From Termitomyces sp. T153 (lineage: Eukaryota; Basidiomycota; Agaricomycetes; Agaricales; Lyophyllaceae): a stretch of DNA of 64,000 nt. The notes below the pieces were generated by a model that was not told where the DNA came from, made no database searches, and worked only from the letters and a program-made list of their open reading frames with translations. This document shows positions 13,880-24,631 of the stretch, in pieces. Position numbers and translations under genes: made by a program. Each line of letters begins with the position of its first letter. Position 1 is the first letter of the stretch. The stretch spans positions 372,001 to 436,000 of the forward strand of contig JACKQL020000016.1 of assembly GCA_018296165.2 (NCBI GenBank), written 5' to 3'.

Positions 13880-15810
13880 GTCCAAGATTATTCCCTACTA
13901 CCCCAGCTCCTCTGACTCTACCTCTGCTATTCTCCCCACCATGTCCACCTCCAGTCGCAATACTACTGTTGCCAGAATCTTGGATGTCCTGGGAGTGGTT
14001 CCCCCACATCTGTTGCCACCTCTCACCATACTCCAGGGTCTGCCATCACCTTCTGCCAATGCCCCACTAATAAACACCCCATCTGTGTAACTCCCTGTCC
14101 CAACTCCAGCAGAAGGTCCCCAGGCATTCTTGCCAGCCCATTGTGGATGGACCCTAGCACCACCAATGCTCCATTGAGGAGGATGTGGTACTCCCTGGCC
14201 CAGTCTGTGGAAGTGAGGTCAGCTTAGTGGGAAAAGGGGAACAAAGAAAGAAAACACTCACAGAGCACTCTCTGCTGCCCCAAGGCCACCTTGTTGGCAA
14301 GCCACTCCTCCTGCCACTGCATTCTCTCCACTGCTGCCTAGGTCACCCCTACACTAGGTCCCTGCTGAGTCCCCACACCTCCAACCCCTCCAACTGCTGC
14401 ACCACCATCTCCACTCATGCTTCCAATGGCCCCATACATGCTTGCAGCTCCTGAAGCTGCGATAGTTGTTCTGTGGCAGTTCCCATGACTATGTCCCTGT
14501 CCCTCCACACTGCATCTCACTCCCTCCACACTGCATCTTGCTCTCTCCACACTGCACCTCACTCCCTCTGGGCCTTATCCTGCTCCCTCTAGAACCCATC
14601 CCTCTCCTCTCCTATTCTCCAAGCCTCCTCCTCATGAGTGGCCAATGACCGTTCCAGCCCCTCTACCTGATGCTGCAAGAAAGCCTTGGCAGCTGACCAC
14701 AACCCCTCTGCAGACTGCTTAACTAGGGCCCCAGAGGTTGGGAAGTACACTGCAGGGCCTAGGGGGCCCACCATTGATTGCTCCTCTCATGCCCACTTAC
14801 TGGGCCCTGCCTCTGATGAGGGGGATGCCCTCTGTTTGCCCTTATCATGCACCACTAGGGCCCCCTCCCTCTGTTCATCCTGCAGGGGCCCAACCTTCAT
14901 TGTGGGCTGCCCCATGCTGCCTCCCCCCTCTACTCTGGAACTCTGGCCCAACACTCTGCCCCTCCAACCCTCCTCCAACTGCACCACAACCCACTTCCAG
15001 TCCCATCCCTGCTCCACTGTGATGCAAGCAGCATGCTAGCTCAGAGTGACAGAGCACTTCTTGTGCCACAAGTAATACAGGAGACACACTGACATGTCCT
15101 ACCATATCCCTAGCATGGGCTCCTCAAATTTGCACTGCTCTACCTACTGGGTACAGGATGTGCACTAGAGGAGTGGGTTAGCTCAAACAGGAAAAGATGT
15201 GCCAATGACTCATCAGGGCCACTGCTTAGCACCACTCTAAGGTCTGGGACCCCTTGCCCACCTCGTGGCCTCTATGAACTGCTCCAGCATCATGTCTACC
15301 TGTACAACTTTGAAACTCATAGGGACAGGAAGGACCACCCTGGAGCCAATGCTAGGCCAGAAACATGAGGTGGAGGCTGCTCCCACTGCCAACTGCACTG
15401 GGACCTCCCCTGACAAAAGCCCCAAGGGGCCTGCTACTGCTGCCAACAACTCTGCCAGAACTTAATCAGCACTCTGACCATAACAAGCAAAAGATGGCAC
15501 TTATGACTACAATACATTGCTTGGACATGTCTGCAGTCCCAATGACCTTTGGAATCCTTGGAAGAAGAGGTCAAAGAGTGTGCAGAGGGGGATGGGGATG
15601 CTGCTGGAGAGTATGCAAAGGAAGACATTGCGGAAAGTTTGGAAACTCTGGGGTATGTTTGACCCTTTTTATGACTTGGAAAAGACCCTCTGACAAACAG
15701 TGGCCATGCTTTGACTTTGTTCCCCACACCACCACCACTCATTGTGGTTTGATCAATATTACTCAACTTCAATTTCCACACCCTGCTAATCCCTGAACTG
15801 CACCCCATGT
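13880..15810 (-). pseudogene. Antisense Cys-containing reading frame between pol and 3' LTR
   Basis: On the minus strand the translated pieces (15808-15434, 15449-15237, 15017-14787, 14774-14589, 14562-14338) form one recognisable protein with frame breaks. A short Cys/His/Lys-containing block near 15080-15030 (YLWHKKCSV) is followed by a charged segment (DKGKQRASPSSEAGPSK, about 14830), a MVGPLGP motif (14774), then an alpha-helical Glu/Arg/Gln-rich tail (LQHQVEGLERSLATHEEEA). The same order occurs in the older copy at 16887-18465 (KKCSV, DKGKKKVFP, AGPSK, MVGPPGP, LQQQVEGLSRML). Conservation of the protein in two diverged copies argues for a real antisense gene of this family. The function is unknown; the Cys-rich part may bind DNA or RNA. 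Confidence 0.6.
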
Positions 15811-15828
15811 CTCAAGGGTCTTGACACT

Positions 15829-15841
15829 AAAGGGGGGGTGA
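15829..15841 (+). other. Polypurine tract of the full-length chromovirus
   Basis: The run AAAGGGGGGGTGA lies directly before the 3' LTR. The older copy has AAGGGGGGTGA in the same place before 18821. In LTR retrotransposons this tract primes plus-strand DNA synthesis. Confidence 0.85.
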
Positions 15842-16868
15842 TATCATGACCCACTCCCTAGACTCCTGACATTGTTTCCAGTCCTTCCCAATGCCCTGCC
15901 AAACTCCCCCAACCCTTGCCCACCCTCCATGCCCACTCCAGATAACTCCAATACTTCTCTGGCAAACCCTGACAGCCCTCTGACCAACTCCGACACCTTC
16001 TCCACAGCCATCAACACTTCCCCTGAGCCCCTGGAACCCTCCCCCACCATTCCTAACCCCATTATACACCTCCAACTCACTGCTCTGGTTTGCCTGACCT
16101 GCTCTGGAGTATCATGACAACCTTGAAGCAGCCCACATCCCCAACTGATTCCATCAGAATATCACTGCAGCCTGCTCCTTAATTATATCCAACATCCATC
16201 AACTCCACACAGCTCTGTTGAGCCCCGCCACTATGCCCGCTGTCCTCTGGAGCTATCCAGTAGTCAGTATATAAGTCATAGAGTAGCTCCTTGTACTCTA
16301 GTCTTGATATTACATTTACTGGTTTCTTGTGTCTTGTGTTTTGTTCCATCTCTGTCTCTATTTTTAGTCTCAAATCTATCTCTTTCTCTGTCTTGTCTTG
16401 CCTCATCTCTATCTCATCTCAACTGTCTATATTTCCTTTGTTTCTCTAAGTTCCTTCCATCTCTGATGTCAGTACAAACTCCACACACATGCCATGATCC
16501 CCAAACATTCTTACAACAACTCCAGACCTTGCTCTTTGCCTGGCCCCAAACTCATCAAGTCTTAATCAATCCTCCATCAATCTTCAGCTCTGCCCCCATC
16601 TCTAGTGAAGCCTCTGTCTACCCTGCAATCTATTTATGTGCTTACAAATTTGTTCCTGACACCTGCTCAAGTCCAATGCTAATACACTTGGTCTTAGACT
16701 TCCCCAAACCACTCCAGACTTGCTCAGACCACTCTCCTTAGCTTCTCCTCACAAGTCTCTCTACTCCACACCAACTCTGGAGCACTAGGTTATAAGTGCA
16801 GGTCATTGCATCTGCCTAGTAAGGATTCACTAGTGTAGCTGAGCCCCCATCATCAGCAGAACCTGACA
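15842..16868 (+). repeat. 3' LTR of the full-length chromovirus
   Basis: It has the same length as 5862-6888 (1,027 bp) and ends AACCTGACA directly before the target duplication CTATG. Visible differences between the two LTRs are mostly transitions, so part of the divergence is deamination and not only age. Confidence 0.93.
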
Positions 16869-16873
16869 CTATG

Positions 16874-18820
16874 CAAATACAAAATATTACAGGATGTGAC
16901 TATGGAAGGCATGGAATGACAAGAAAAACAGAGTCCAACCTCTCACTCCCTTCTCCCCTCTAGAACTCCCTCCCCCACTGCTCTGACACTCAAATTCACC
17001 TCTATTTGCACCCTCTCCACTGCCAGGACCTCTGCAAGCCCTAGCAGCACCTCCCCCATGTCTGCTGCTACCTCCCACCATAACCCTGAGGCCACTGCAT
17101 TGTGCCGCTGATGCCCCACCAGTAGCCACTCCATTCTCACCACCCACTGTCCCAACTCTGGCAGGTGATTCCTGGGCATCTGTACTAACCCATCCTGGAT
17201 TGATGCCAGTGTGGCAGATGCCCTGTCTAATAGAATCCAGTGCTTGTAGATCCAGCCTGGCCCAACCCATTAACAAGTTCTGGGGGAACAAGTAAAACAC
17301 TTATGCAAAACTCTGGCATGCTCTGTGGCTGCCTTGCTTGCCAACCACTCCTCCTGCCACCTGCTGGCCTCTGCCTCTACCTGAGATAAACTGCCCTCCT
17401 GCAAGCTCTGCCACCCCTCCACCTCCTCTGTAGACCATGTTTCCAACTGTGCCAGATGCTCCTACAAACCCTGCACCTCCAATGCCTGCTCTGTGGCCAC
17501 CTGTATGGCAGTGTTGTGGTTCTGCTGCAACATGCCCCTCTCCTTCTGTGCCTGGTCCCAATCCTCCTCTGCCCTCTGGAGCTCCTCCTGTTATATTGTC
17601 AGCATCCTAGATAAGCCCTCCACCTGTTGCTGAAGAAATGTTTCAGTGATTGAGGGTGCAGGCTCAGGAGAACTTGATGGATGCCCCATCAGCACCCTTA
17701 AGCCAGGGGAGTACATGTGAGGCCCAGGGGGGCCCACCATTGACAACTCACCTTGGGGCCTTTTGCTAGGCCCAGCCACTGGGAGTGGGAACACCTTCTT
17801 TTTCCCCTTGTCCTGCATGCTTGACTCTCCCTCCTTGCAACCTCCCTGCAGTGGGCCTACCTTCTCCACTGAGCCCCCATTCTCTGGCACTTTGGTCCTC
17901 CACCCCTCCCCCAACTGTTCCCTCACCCAGCTTTCCTCCTACCCCTGCTTCATAGCAATACAGGCTGCACACCACTTCAGCAAAACTGAGCACTTCTTGT
18001 GCCTTGCACAGCATGGAAGACAGACTGATATATTGCAGCAGGACTTTGCAGAAGGCTCATTGAACTTAGATGGCTCCCTCCACCAGGCACAGAGAATGCA
18101 CTAGAACAACTGATCAGCAAACACTGCAAAAAAAAAGTTGAGGACTCACTAGAGTCTCATTCTGGCATGACTCCAATGTTGGGGGACCCTGCACCTGCTC
18201 CAATTCCCCTGCAGATATCTCTGGCATCACCTTTCCCTAAAGCACTCTTTGCTCCTCTAGGACAACCTGGACTATCCACAGACCCAAACTTGACCTTGTG
18301 GGATGGGTCAGCAGCAGTGAAGCCACTTGACTGACCTGCCCTGGGCCCTCTGCATGAGTGGAGCTGCCAGATGAACTCACTGCAGCTGTGGACAATTCTG
18401 TCAAAGGTGAGCAATCTGCCCCAGAGCAAAAGGGACACCATACTCATGACTATGGTGCATGGCATCTACTTTCTAATGATCCTGACACTTGTCAAATTTT
18501 CTCCAGCAATAGTCATATTCTGCCCACACCTCCACACAGTTGTCATTCAATGGGGATGGAGTTGGAGAAGGCAGCAAGGATGATGGTACTGGCAAAGCCA
18601 TGGGAAAGTGGTCAAGAGAACACCTGGGTGTGTCCTGACTCTTTTAATTTCCTAGAATGAGCTTCTTGATGGATGACAATCATGCTTTGACTTCATTCTC
18701 CATGCTGCCACCACTCACTGCAGTTTGATCAATGTTGCTTGGACTTTGATTCCCATGCCCCCAGCCCATCCCCAACTCATACTCTGCATCTTGAGGGTCT
18801 CAACACTGAAAGGGGGGTGA
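16874..18820 (-). pseudogene. Older chromovirus, right internal part with antisense reading frame
   Basis: This continues the element broken at 5861. Minus-strand pieces at 18465-18157, 17926-17591, 17561-17301 and 17300-16887 match in order the antisense protein of the younger copy. One block around 18000-17955 gives the best view of its Cys motif (C-x2-C-x4-KKC-x5-WC-x2-C). The polypurine tract is at 18810-18820. No sense-strand gene is visible here. Confidence 0.65.
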
Positions 18821-19971
18821 TGTCACAACCCATTCCCAGAACCCTGGACCTTGTTTCCAGCCACCTTGCTTTCCTGGAGTTTCCCCCTGACTCCCCCCAT
18901 TGACTCCCCCAACCTTTGTTCACCCACAGCACCCACTCCAAGTAACTCTAACAATTGTCTAGCAAACCCTGATGGCCCCCTGGCTAACTCTGATGCCTTC
19001 CCCACAGCCTTCAACACTTCTCCTGCCTCTCCTAAGCTCCTAGGACCCTTCCCCTACTGTTCCTGACACCAGTGTACATCACCAGTCCATCACCCTGACT
19101 TACCCAACCAGCTCTGGAGCATCACAATGACCCCAGGACAGCCCACATCCCCAACTGATCCCATCATGATCCCATCAGTATATCACTGCAGCCTGCCCCT
19201 TGATCATAACCAACACCCATCAGCTCTGCATGACCCTAACAAGCCCTGCTGCCAGACCTGCTATCCCCAGAGCTGTCCCAGTAGTCAGTATATAAGTTGT
19301 AGAGTAGCATCCCATACTCTAGTCTTGATATTGCTTAACATTACCTATGTTCTGATTGTTTCTCTCTCATGTTTTGTGTTCCATGTTATGTTTTCCCTTC
19401 CCTCAGTCTTCTGGTCTTGTCTTGTCTCTATCTCTGTTTTTGTCTTGTTATTGTTTTGTATCTCTGCTTGAATCTATTTTTGTCCTTATCTTAATCTTGC
19501 CTCAACTCTGTCTTGTCTTGTTCAACTCCATTTCCTTTGCTGTGTTCAAATTCCTTGAACCTTCACACCATTACAAACTCCACACTTACAATTACAAACC
19601 TTGAGCATTCATAAACCAACTCCAGACCTTGCTAATTGCTCAGCCCCAAGACCCATCAACATCTATTGATCTCCCATCAAACTCTGGCCCCACTCCCATC
19701 ACTTGCATAGCCTCTGTTTGCCCTGCACTTCTAATACTTGCTTTTGGACTTGTGCCTGACACCCTTCCAAGTCCAGACCTTCTCTGTACCTTGTCTCAGA
19801 CTTCTCCAGACTACCCCAAACTTGTTCAGACTGCTCTCCCTCACTTATCCTCACAAGTATCTGAAGTTCTGGACCTTCTCCAAATGCCAGGTTATCAGTG
19901 TAGGACATTGTGTCCACCTAGTAAGGACTTGCCCAGTGTAGCTGAGCCTCTGTGGTCAGCAGAACCTGACA
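18821..19971 (+). repeat. 3' LTR of the older chromovirus copy
   Basis: It begins TGTCACAACC and ends AACCTGACA (1,151 bp), which gives TGTCA/TGACA termini. Its later part matches the truncated 5' LTR at 870-1082. The region near 19290-19310 (TCAGTATATAAGTTGT) matches the probable promoter area in the other LTRs. Confidence 0.9.
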
Positions 19972-20095
19972 AAGACTGGAGAGGCCATTGGGGACTTAGA
20001 GAGTTGTATCTGGCTAGAGCTAATATTCTCCCAAGAAAAATACATCCAACTCATCCTGCTCACAGGACACAAGCAGATAGAGTTTGGAGCTGGAG
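19972..20095. other. Short spacer outside the older chromovirus
   Basis: CpG-poor DNA that continues, beyond the solo LTR, at 21266-21458. It was one stretch before the solo LTR's parent element inserted. I see no gene. Confidence 0.5.
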
Positions 20096-20100
20096 GGTTC

Positions 20101-21260
20101 TGTCAGGTTCTACTGACCATGGGGGCTCACTACACTGGGCAAGTCCTTACTAGGCAGACATAATATCCTACACTAATAACTTGGCATCAGGGAAGGTCTA
20201 GACTTCAGAGACTTGTGAGTATAAGCAAGGGGGAGTGATCTGAGCAAGTCTGGGGTAGTCTGGGAAAGTGTAAGACAAGGTATGGGGAAGGGCTGAACTT
20301 GAAGGGGGTGTCAGGCACAAGTCCAGAAATGAGTTTTGGAGATGTGGGGCAAACAGAGGCTATGCAAGTGATGGGAGCAGGGCCAGAGTTTGATGGGGGA
20401 TCAACAGAAGTTGATGGGTTTTGGGGCTGAGCAATTAGCAAGGTCCAGAGTTGGTTTAAGGAATGTTTGAGGCTTGTAATTGTAAGTGCAGAGTTTATAA
20501 CAGTGTTAAGGTTGAAATGACTTGAACACAATCAAGGAAACAGAGTCAAACAAGATGAGACAGAGTTGAAACAAGATTGAGACAAGAACAAAAATAGATT
20601 CAAGTGGAGATACAAAACAATAACAAAACAATAACAGAGATAGAGACAAGTCAAGACCAGGAGATGGATATAAGACCAGGAAACTGAAAGAAAGGGAAAT
20701 GTAACATGGAACATGACACACAAGATAGAAAGAATCAGACCATAGGTAACCTTAAGCAGGTAATATCAAGACTAGAGTATGGGATGCTATCTACAACTTA
20801 TATACTGACTACTGGAGAGCTCTGGGGGACAGCAGGTCTGGTGGCAGGGCTTGTCTGAGCTGTGCAGAGTTGACAGGTGTTGGGTGTGATCAGGGGATGG
20901 GTGCTGCAGTGATATTCTGATGGGATCAGTCAAGAACATGGGCTGTCCCAGGGTTGTTGTGATGCTCTGGAGTTGGTTGGGAAAACCAGGGTGATGAGTT
21001 GATGACATACACTAGAGTCAGGAACAGTGGGGAAGGGTTTCAGGGGTTCAGGAGAGGCAGGGGAGGCATCAACAGCTGCAGGGAAGGTGTTGGAGTTAGC
21101 CAGAGGGCCATCAGGGTTTGCTAGGGAAGCATTGGAGTTACCTGGAGTGGGTGCTATGGATGAGCAAAGGTTGGGAAGTCAATGGGGGAGATGGGGGTGA
21201 ACTCTGGAGAAGCAAGGTGGCTGAGAATGAGGTCCAGGGTTCTGGGAATGGGTCATGACA
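20101..21260 (-). mobile_element. Solo LTR, reverse orientation
   Basis: On the minus strand it starts TGTCATGACCC at 21260 and ends AACCTGACA at 20101, with strong similarity to 18821-19971. Perfect 5-bp direct repeats GGTTC flank it at 20096-20100 and 21261-21265, and no internal sequence is present. This is the scar of an element removed by LTR-LTR recombination. Confidence 0.9.
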
Positions 21261-21458
21261 GGTTCTGCATCAGGTATCAGCTGAATTGCATGGTCCTGTT
21301 GCTTGTGCTCTGGGAGTGAATCAAATGATGCCTTGGACAATATGTCTACAGAGTTGTGGAGGTGACCAAGAACTGTGCTACAAAAGGACTTGGGCTGCAA
21401 ATTTGCTGCAAACACCTCAACCAGTCATTGAGAAGTTGTCTGACTGGCCCAGATCTCT

Positions 21459-22556
21459 CACTTCAGGAAATGTAGCATGTTTCCTGAGAAAAAGGTGTCA
21501 GAAATATGTTTTTCAATCTCTGACACCTTTTTCTCAAGAAACATGCTAAATTTTGTGTCAGAAAATTTCAATAAATATATTAAATATTATCTTAATGTTT
21601 CTTTCGTAGGATGATAAATTTTTCCGTGTTTTTTCCAAAGGAACAATCCTCAAAATATTTGAAATGTTCTCGATGATTTTCTTGAGAAACACGTGATATG
21701 TTTTAGCACATGTTTCTCAAAAAACCTTTGTCCTGTTCTTAGTTTGTATCTCAAGAAATACTCTGTATTCTTCTTGAGAAACACGTGTCAGCATAACATA
21801 TGATATTTCTCAAGAAACACGCAATAAAAAAATGTAATAATATTATATAGAAACAATATACAGAAACACATGTCGCGTTGCTCAGCACGCGACCGTCGAT
21901 TCACTCATCAAGACGCTTAATACGTAGTACTGAGTCAGTAACATAGTGTACAAAATCATAGACTCCCAAGAAACACAGCTGAAGTCAAGAAAAATGAGGG
22001 CTAAATCAGCAGGACAGACAGGGCATCGACTTACAAGAAAGATCACCAAAATCAATCTGATCTACAAGCCTCTCGAATTCGAATTCGCCGGCCATGGACA
22101 GCACGTGGAATGCTATATGGTCAGTAATGAGCAGATCAAGATTTCATGCGGCCCAAGTGCTGCGCAACTACCTGGGACAGTGTCGTTGTGCATGTCTGGT
22201 TGACTCTTGATTGGTTGGACGGCGTCATTGAGGGGGGTTCGTCAACAACAATGAGTTCCTGTGTCTGGTTGAGGATCGGTTGGTCGTCGTTGCGCTCCAG
22301 TTTGACGACACAAGACAGAGACTCGCGCGCCTGAAGCTTGTTAATTCTGTGTAGTCATAGAAAAATCTCAACACTGACCTGTGACAGATGGATGGAAATG
22401 GTGGACCCTAGGCAGATGTTATCATACAGGATCTCAAAATTAGGCATCGTGGTCAGCTCTGTGCTGGTGTATTTGAGCTGAAAGATTGGCATTGTGATGG
22501 GGTTATGAGAAAGAATGTGCGTGCATTTGTGATCGTTTGGCTACCCTAATTCTAGA
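21459..22556 (+). repeat. Left outer terminal inverted repeat
   Basis: It is inverted with respect to 51614-52725. The outer ~400 bp are AT-rich and full of near-palindromic TTTCTTGAGAAA units, often followed by CACGTG or CACGCAA (about 21683, 21773, 21809). The inner part contains an open stretch at 22146-22334 that is present in both arms, and the homology ends near TTCTAGAG. Compared with the right arm it has a ~20-bp deletion near 21960 and several CG-to-TG or CA changes. Confidence 0.92.
21479..21543. repeat. Fold-back hairpin at left tip
   Basis: Two arms of about 25 bases (GAGAAAAAGGTGTCAGA and its complement TCTGACACCTTTTTCTC) lie either side of a ~14-base loop, 20 bp from the terminus. 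The right end carries the same structure at 52637-52702. Confidence 0.9.
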
Positions 22557-23187
22557 GAGGCACCCAAACCTTCGGAATCTGTTCCTCTTCCTTTGATTGT
22601 ACTGGGCGTCTCGTCGATTGGTGTATCTGAACCCATAATTGCCCAACTCGCAAGTACTATCGATAATCTCGCCTCCTTCGTCAACGCCAATCCCGTGGCC
22701 GCCTCAAAAGTGGCGGATGTTCTCGAATCTGCGAAGACAGACCTGACTGCACTTGCAGATTGTATTGAGAAGGCTAAGGAGTAGGAGAGAATTGGCTTGG
22801 AATCAAAATTGGATGAACAAGCGCGAGAATATATACAGAAGCTTTTGGAACTTGAGATGGAGGCTCAGGATAAGCTGGATAACCAAGAAGATGATTTTAG
22901 GAAATTCTTTGACCAGGAGAGGCAGAAACTCATCCAATCTTATCACGAGAAATTGCATAACCAGTTGCAGACTCAGACTGAACTGATCAACGAGCGGTAA
23001 GTTCCTTTCTCTGTTCATGCAGTTTCCTCGGCTCTGACTCTATCTTAGTCTGAAGGAAGAAGTCATTGCTCAAGGTGTCGAGCTTCAGCGCCGATGGATC
23101 CGGGACATCAAAGTAAGGGTTGAACAAGAGCGAGGCGGACGCCTTGGCAAGCTCGAAGAACTTGCTTCACATCTCAAGCGTCTTTGA
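22557..23187 (+). pseudogene. MIC60: Captured fragment of MIC60/mitofilin
   Basis: The fragment starts right at the inner edge of the left terminal repeat. It encodes the coiled-coil part of mitofilin, the MICOS subunit that shapes mitochondrial cristae: EPIIAQLASTIDNLASFVNA near 22630, then LDEQAREYIQKLLELEMEAQ, then the conserved EVIAQGVELQRRWIRDIKVR near 23060 and ERGGRLGKLEELASHLKRL before a stop at about 23187. An intron with GT-AG borders (about 22997-23049) is kept, so the piece was copied from DNA. A TAG at 22782-22784 interrupts the frame. The N-terminal transmembrane part and the C-terminal mitofilin domain are absent. Family assignment is confident; it cannot make a working MIC60. 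Confidence 0.85.
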
Positions 23188-23318
23188 CTCTTCCCCAGAT
23201 CCCCCTGAGAATCGTGCAAAGGTCAGGCACCTGACCAACGTTAAGGGAAAAGAGAGTCAATGATACCCACCGCGAGCCTAGGTACATTCTCCAAGCGTAA
23301 TGCAGAATGAACATCTGA

Positions 23319-24539
23319 TTGTTCCCCGACAGCCCGTTCCATGAAGATCTCGTAGCAAGTGAGCCTGGGCCCTCGAAAAGGGTATCGATCAAAACGTATG
23401 GTCATAGATCTAGTCAGCGACCTCGTCTTAGCCCATCTCTACACGACCCAGAACCTTACACATCACAGGCAACTCTTGTAGAACCACGTCATCAAATGCA
23501 AGGGCTGAGTCCTCTACAGAAGGTCGTTTCTGATTTGCCCCCTCAACAACACCACCATCTTGGAGTTCAGCAGAGCAGGGCCCCCTTATCGCTTAAAGAG
23601 CCCAACGTTTCGGCGGCACCCGTGTCTTTCGTTCAGGTTCCCAGTGCAGGCGCAAGTACGAAGACTGTTTCTATTTCTCCACGGCATAGGCCAATGGCTA
23701 GAAAAACGGCACAGGGATCTAGAAATCCGCCTGATTTGATTGTTATTGCGTCACCACCAGATCCTCCAGATCGTAACACCAGGTCAACGTCTCGATCCGT
23801 AGAGCTATCTGAGCTCTTGCGCCCGAAACCACAACCGAAAAAGGGAACGGTATTTGAACATCATGGTACCACCTTACCATCATTGAAAGAATCAGTGACT
23901 GAGAACTATCAGCAACCCGTAGAACCTATGGAAATACATCCGGATCCTATGAGAGAAACATTGGATGAAGAGCAGGACGTCGAGGACCTGTTGGTAAACA
24001 TCAGTGGACGATCACAAGCAATCGAAGACTCATTGCAGACTCGTACAGAGGATTATCCTTCAGTTTGGAATGCAAGAGACGGTAGTGCTAGTCAACCCAG
24101 GTATCTGGAATCTGATGACGCACAAACGGACGATAGGCTACGTCAAACTCAGATTCAGGCTAAGATATGCGTGCCTCGACAAGAGCTCGATGTTGGGCCA
24201 GATGAGATGTTGCGACGCTTTCGAGAAGCTTCCACTATCCGACTTACGCCTTTTTCTCCCGCACGCGCTGATCCTATGACTACGAGACATAGACACAGCG
24301 CACCCGTTGTGTACAGTCAAGGTGTATTCAGTGGAATATCTCTGACAGAACAACAACCACGTACCCCTGCAGCGAACTCTCAATCCCAGTTCTGGCGAGG
24401 GTCGACATCGAGCGAAGAGTCTTTCCCAATCACGGGGACAAAAGCAAGTGCTGCCAAGAAGATTATAGAAACGGAGGAGAAACGCACACCGTATAGACCA
24501 CCCGTTGGGACTAAGGCAGCGCTTCTGACAGAAGACTAG
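23319..24539 (+). CDS. Ser/Pro/Arg-rich open frame, probably captured exon
   Basis: A 406-codon uninterrupted frame encodes a low-complexity, probably disordered protein rich in Ser, Pro, Arg and Gln (examples: NPPDLIVIASPPDPPDR, SVELSELLRPKPQPKKG, EEQDVEDLLVNISG). No domain is recognised. It lies between the MIC60 and Gtr1 fragments, in the same orientation as MIC60, and ends with TAG at 24537-24539. The Met at 23319 may not be the true start, because acceptable coding continues a little upstream. CpG is abundant, as in a host gene. It could be a large disordered exon of a host regulatory protein. I do not assign a function. Confidence 0.5.
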   Translation: MFPDSPFHEDLVASEPGPSKRVSIKTYGHRSSQRPRLSPSLHDPEPYTSQATLVEPRHQMQGLSPLQKVVSDLPPQQHHHLGVQQSRAPLSLKEPNVSAAPVSFVQVPSAGASTKTVSISPRHRPMARKTAQGSRNPPDLIVIASPPDPPDRNTRSTSRSVELSELLRPKPQPKKGTVFEHHGTTLPSLKESVTENYQQPVEPMEIHPDPMRETLDEEQDVEDLLVNISGRSQAIEDSLQTRTEDYPSVWNARDGSASQPRYLESDDAQTDDRLRQTQIQAKICVPRQELDVGPDEMLRRFREASTIRLTPFSPARADPMTTRHRHSAPVVYSQGVFSGISLTEQQPRTPAANSQSQFWRGSTSSEESFPITGTKASAAKKIIETEEKRTPYRPPVGTKAALLTED

Positions 24540-24631
24540 CATGCGACCCGCGATTCGCAAACCTGAAACTACCTTGCAACAATAGAGATTAGGTTCTCTG
24601 GCGGCAGCGAATCAGATTCCATAACTGAAGA

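Larger units (their letters stand above)
5862..16868 (+). mobile_element. Full-length Ty3/gypsy chromovirus (LTR retrotransposon)
   Basis: The element is 11,007 bp with two 1,027 bp LTRs and a perfect 5-bp target duplication, CTATG at 5857-5861 and 16869-16873. The internal part holds gag, protease, reverse transcriptase, RNase H, integrase and a C-terminal chromodomain in the Ty3 order, then an antisense reading frame and a G-rich polypurine tract before the 3' LTR. The order, the YLDD reverse-transcriptase motif and the chromodomain define a chromovirus. All pol segments carry stops, mostly TGA or TAG in C-to-T-compatible positions, and CpG is almost absent, so the copy is dead and has been through cytosine deamination. 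It sits inside an older related copy. Confidence 0.93.

Noticed and set aside
22146..22334. 62-codon frame present in both outer repeats as a gene
   Set aside because: It is open in both arms simply because the arms are copies; composition is low-complexity (Trp/Ser/Leu/Val) and no start context or family supports it.
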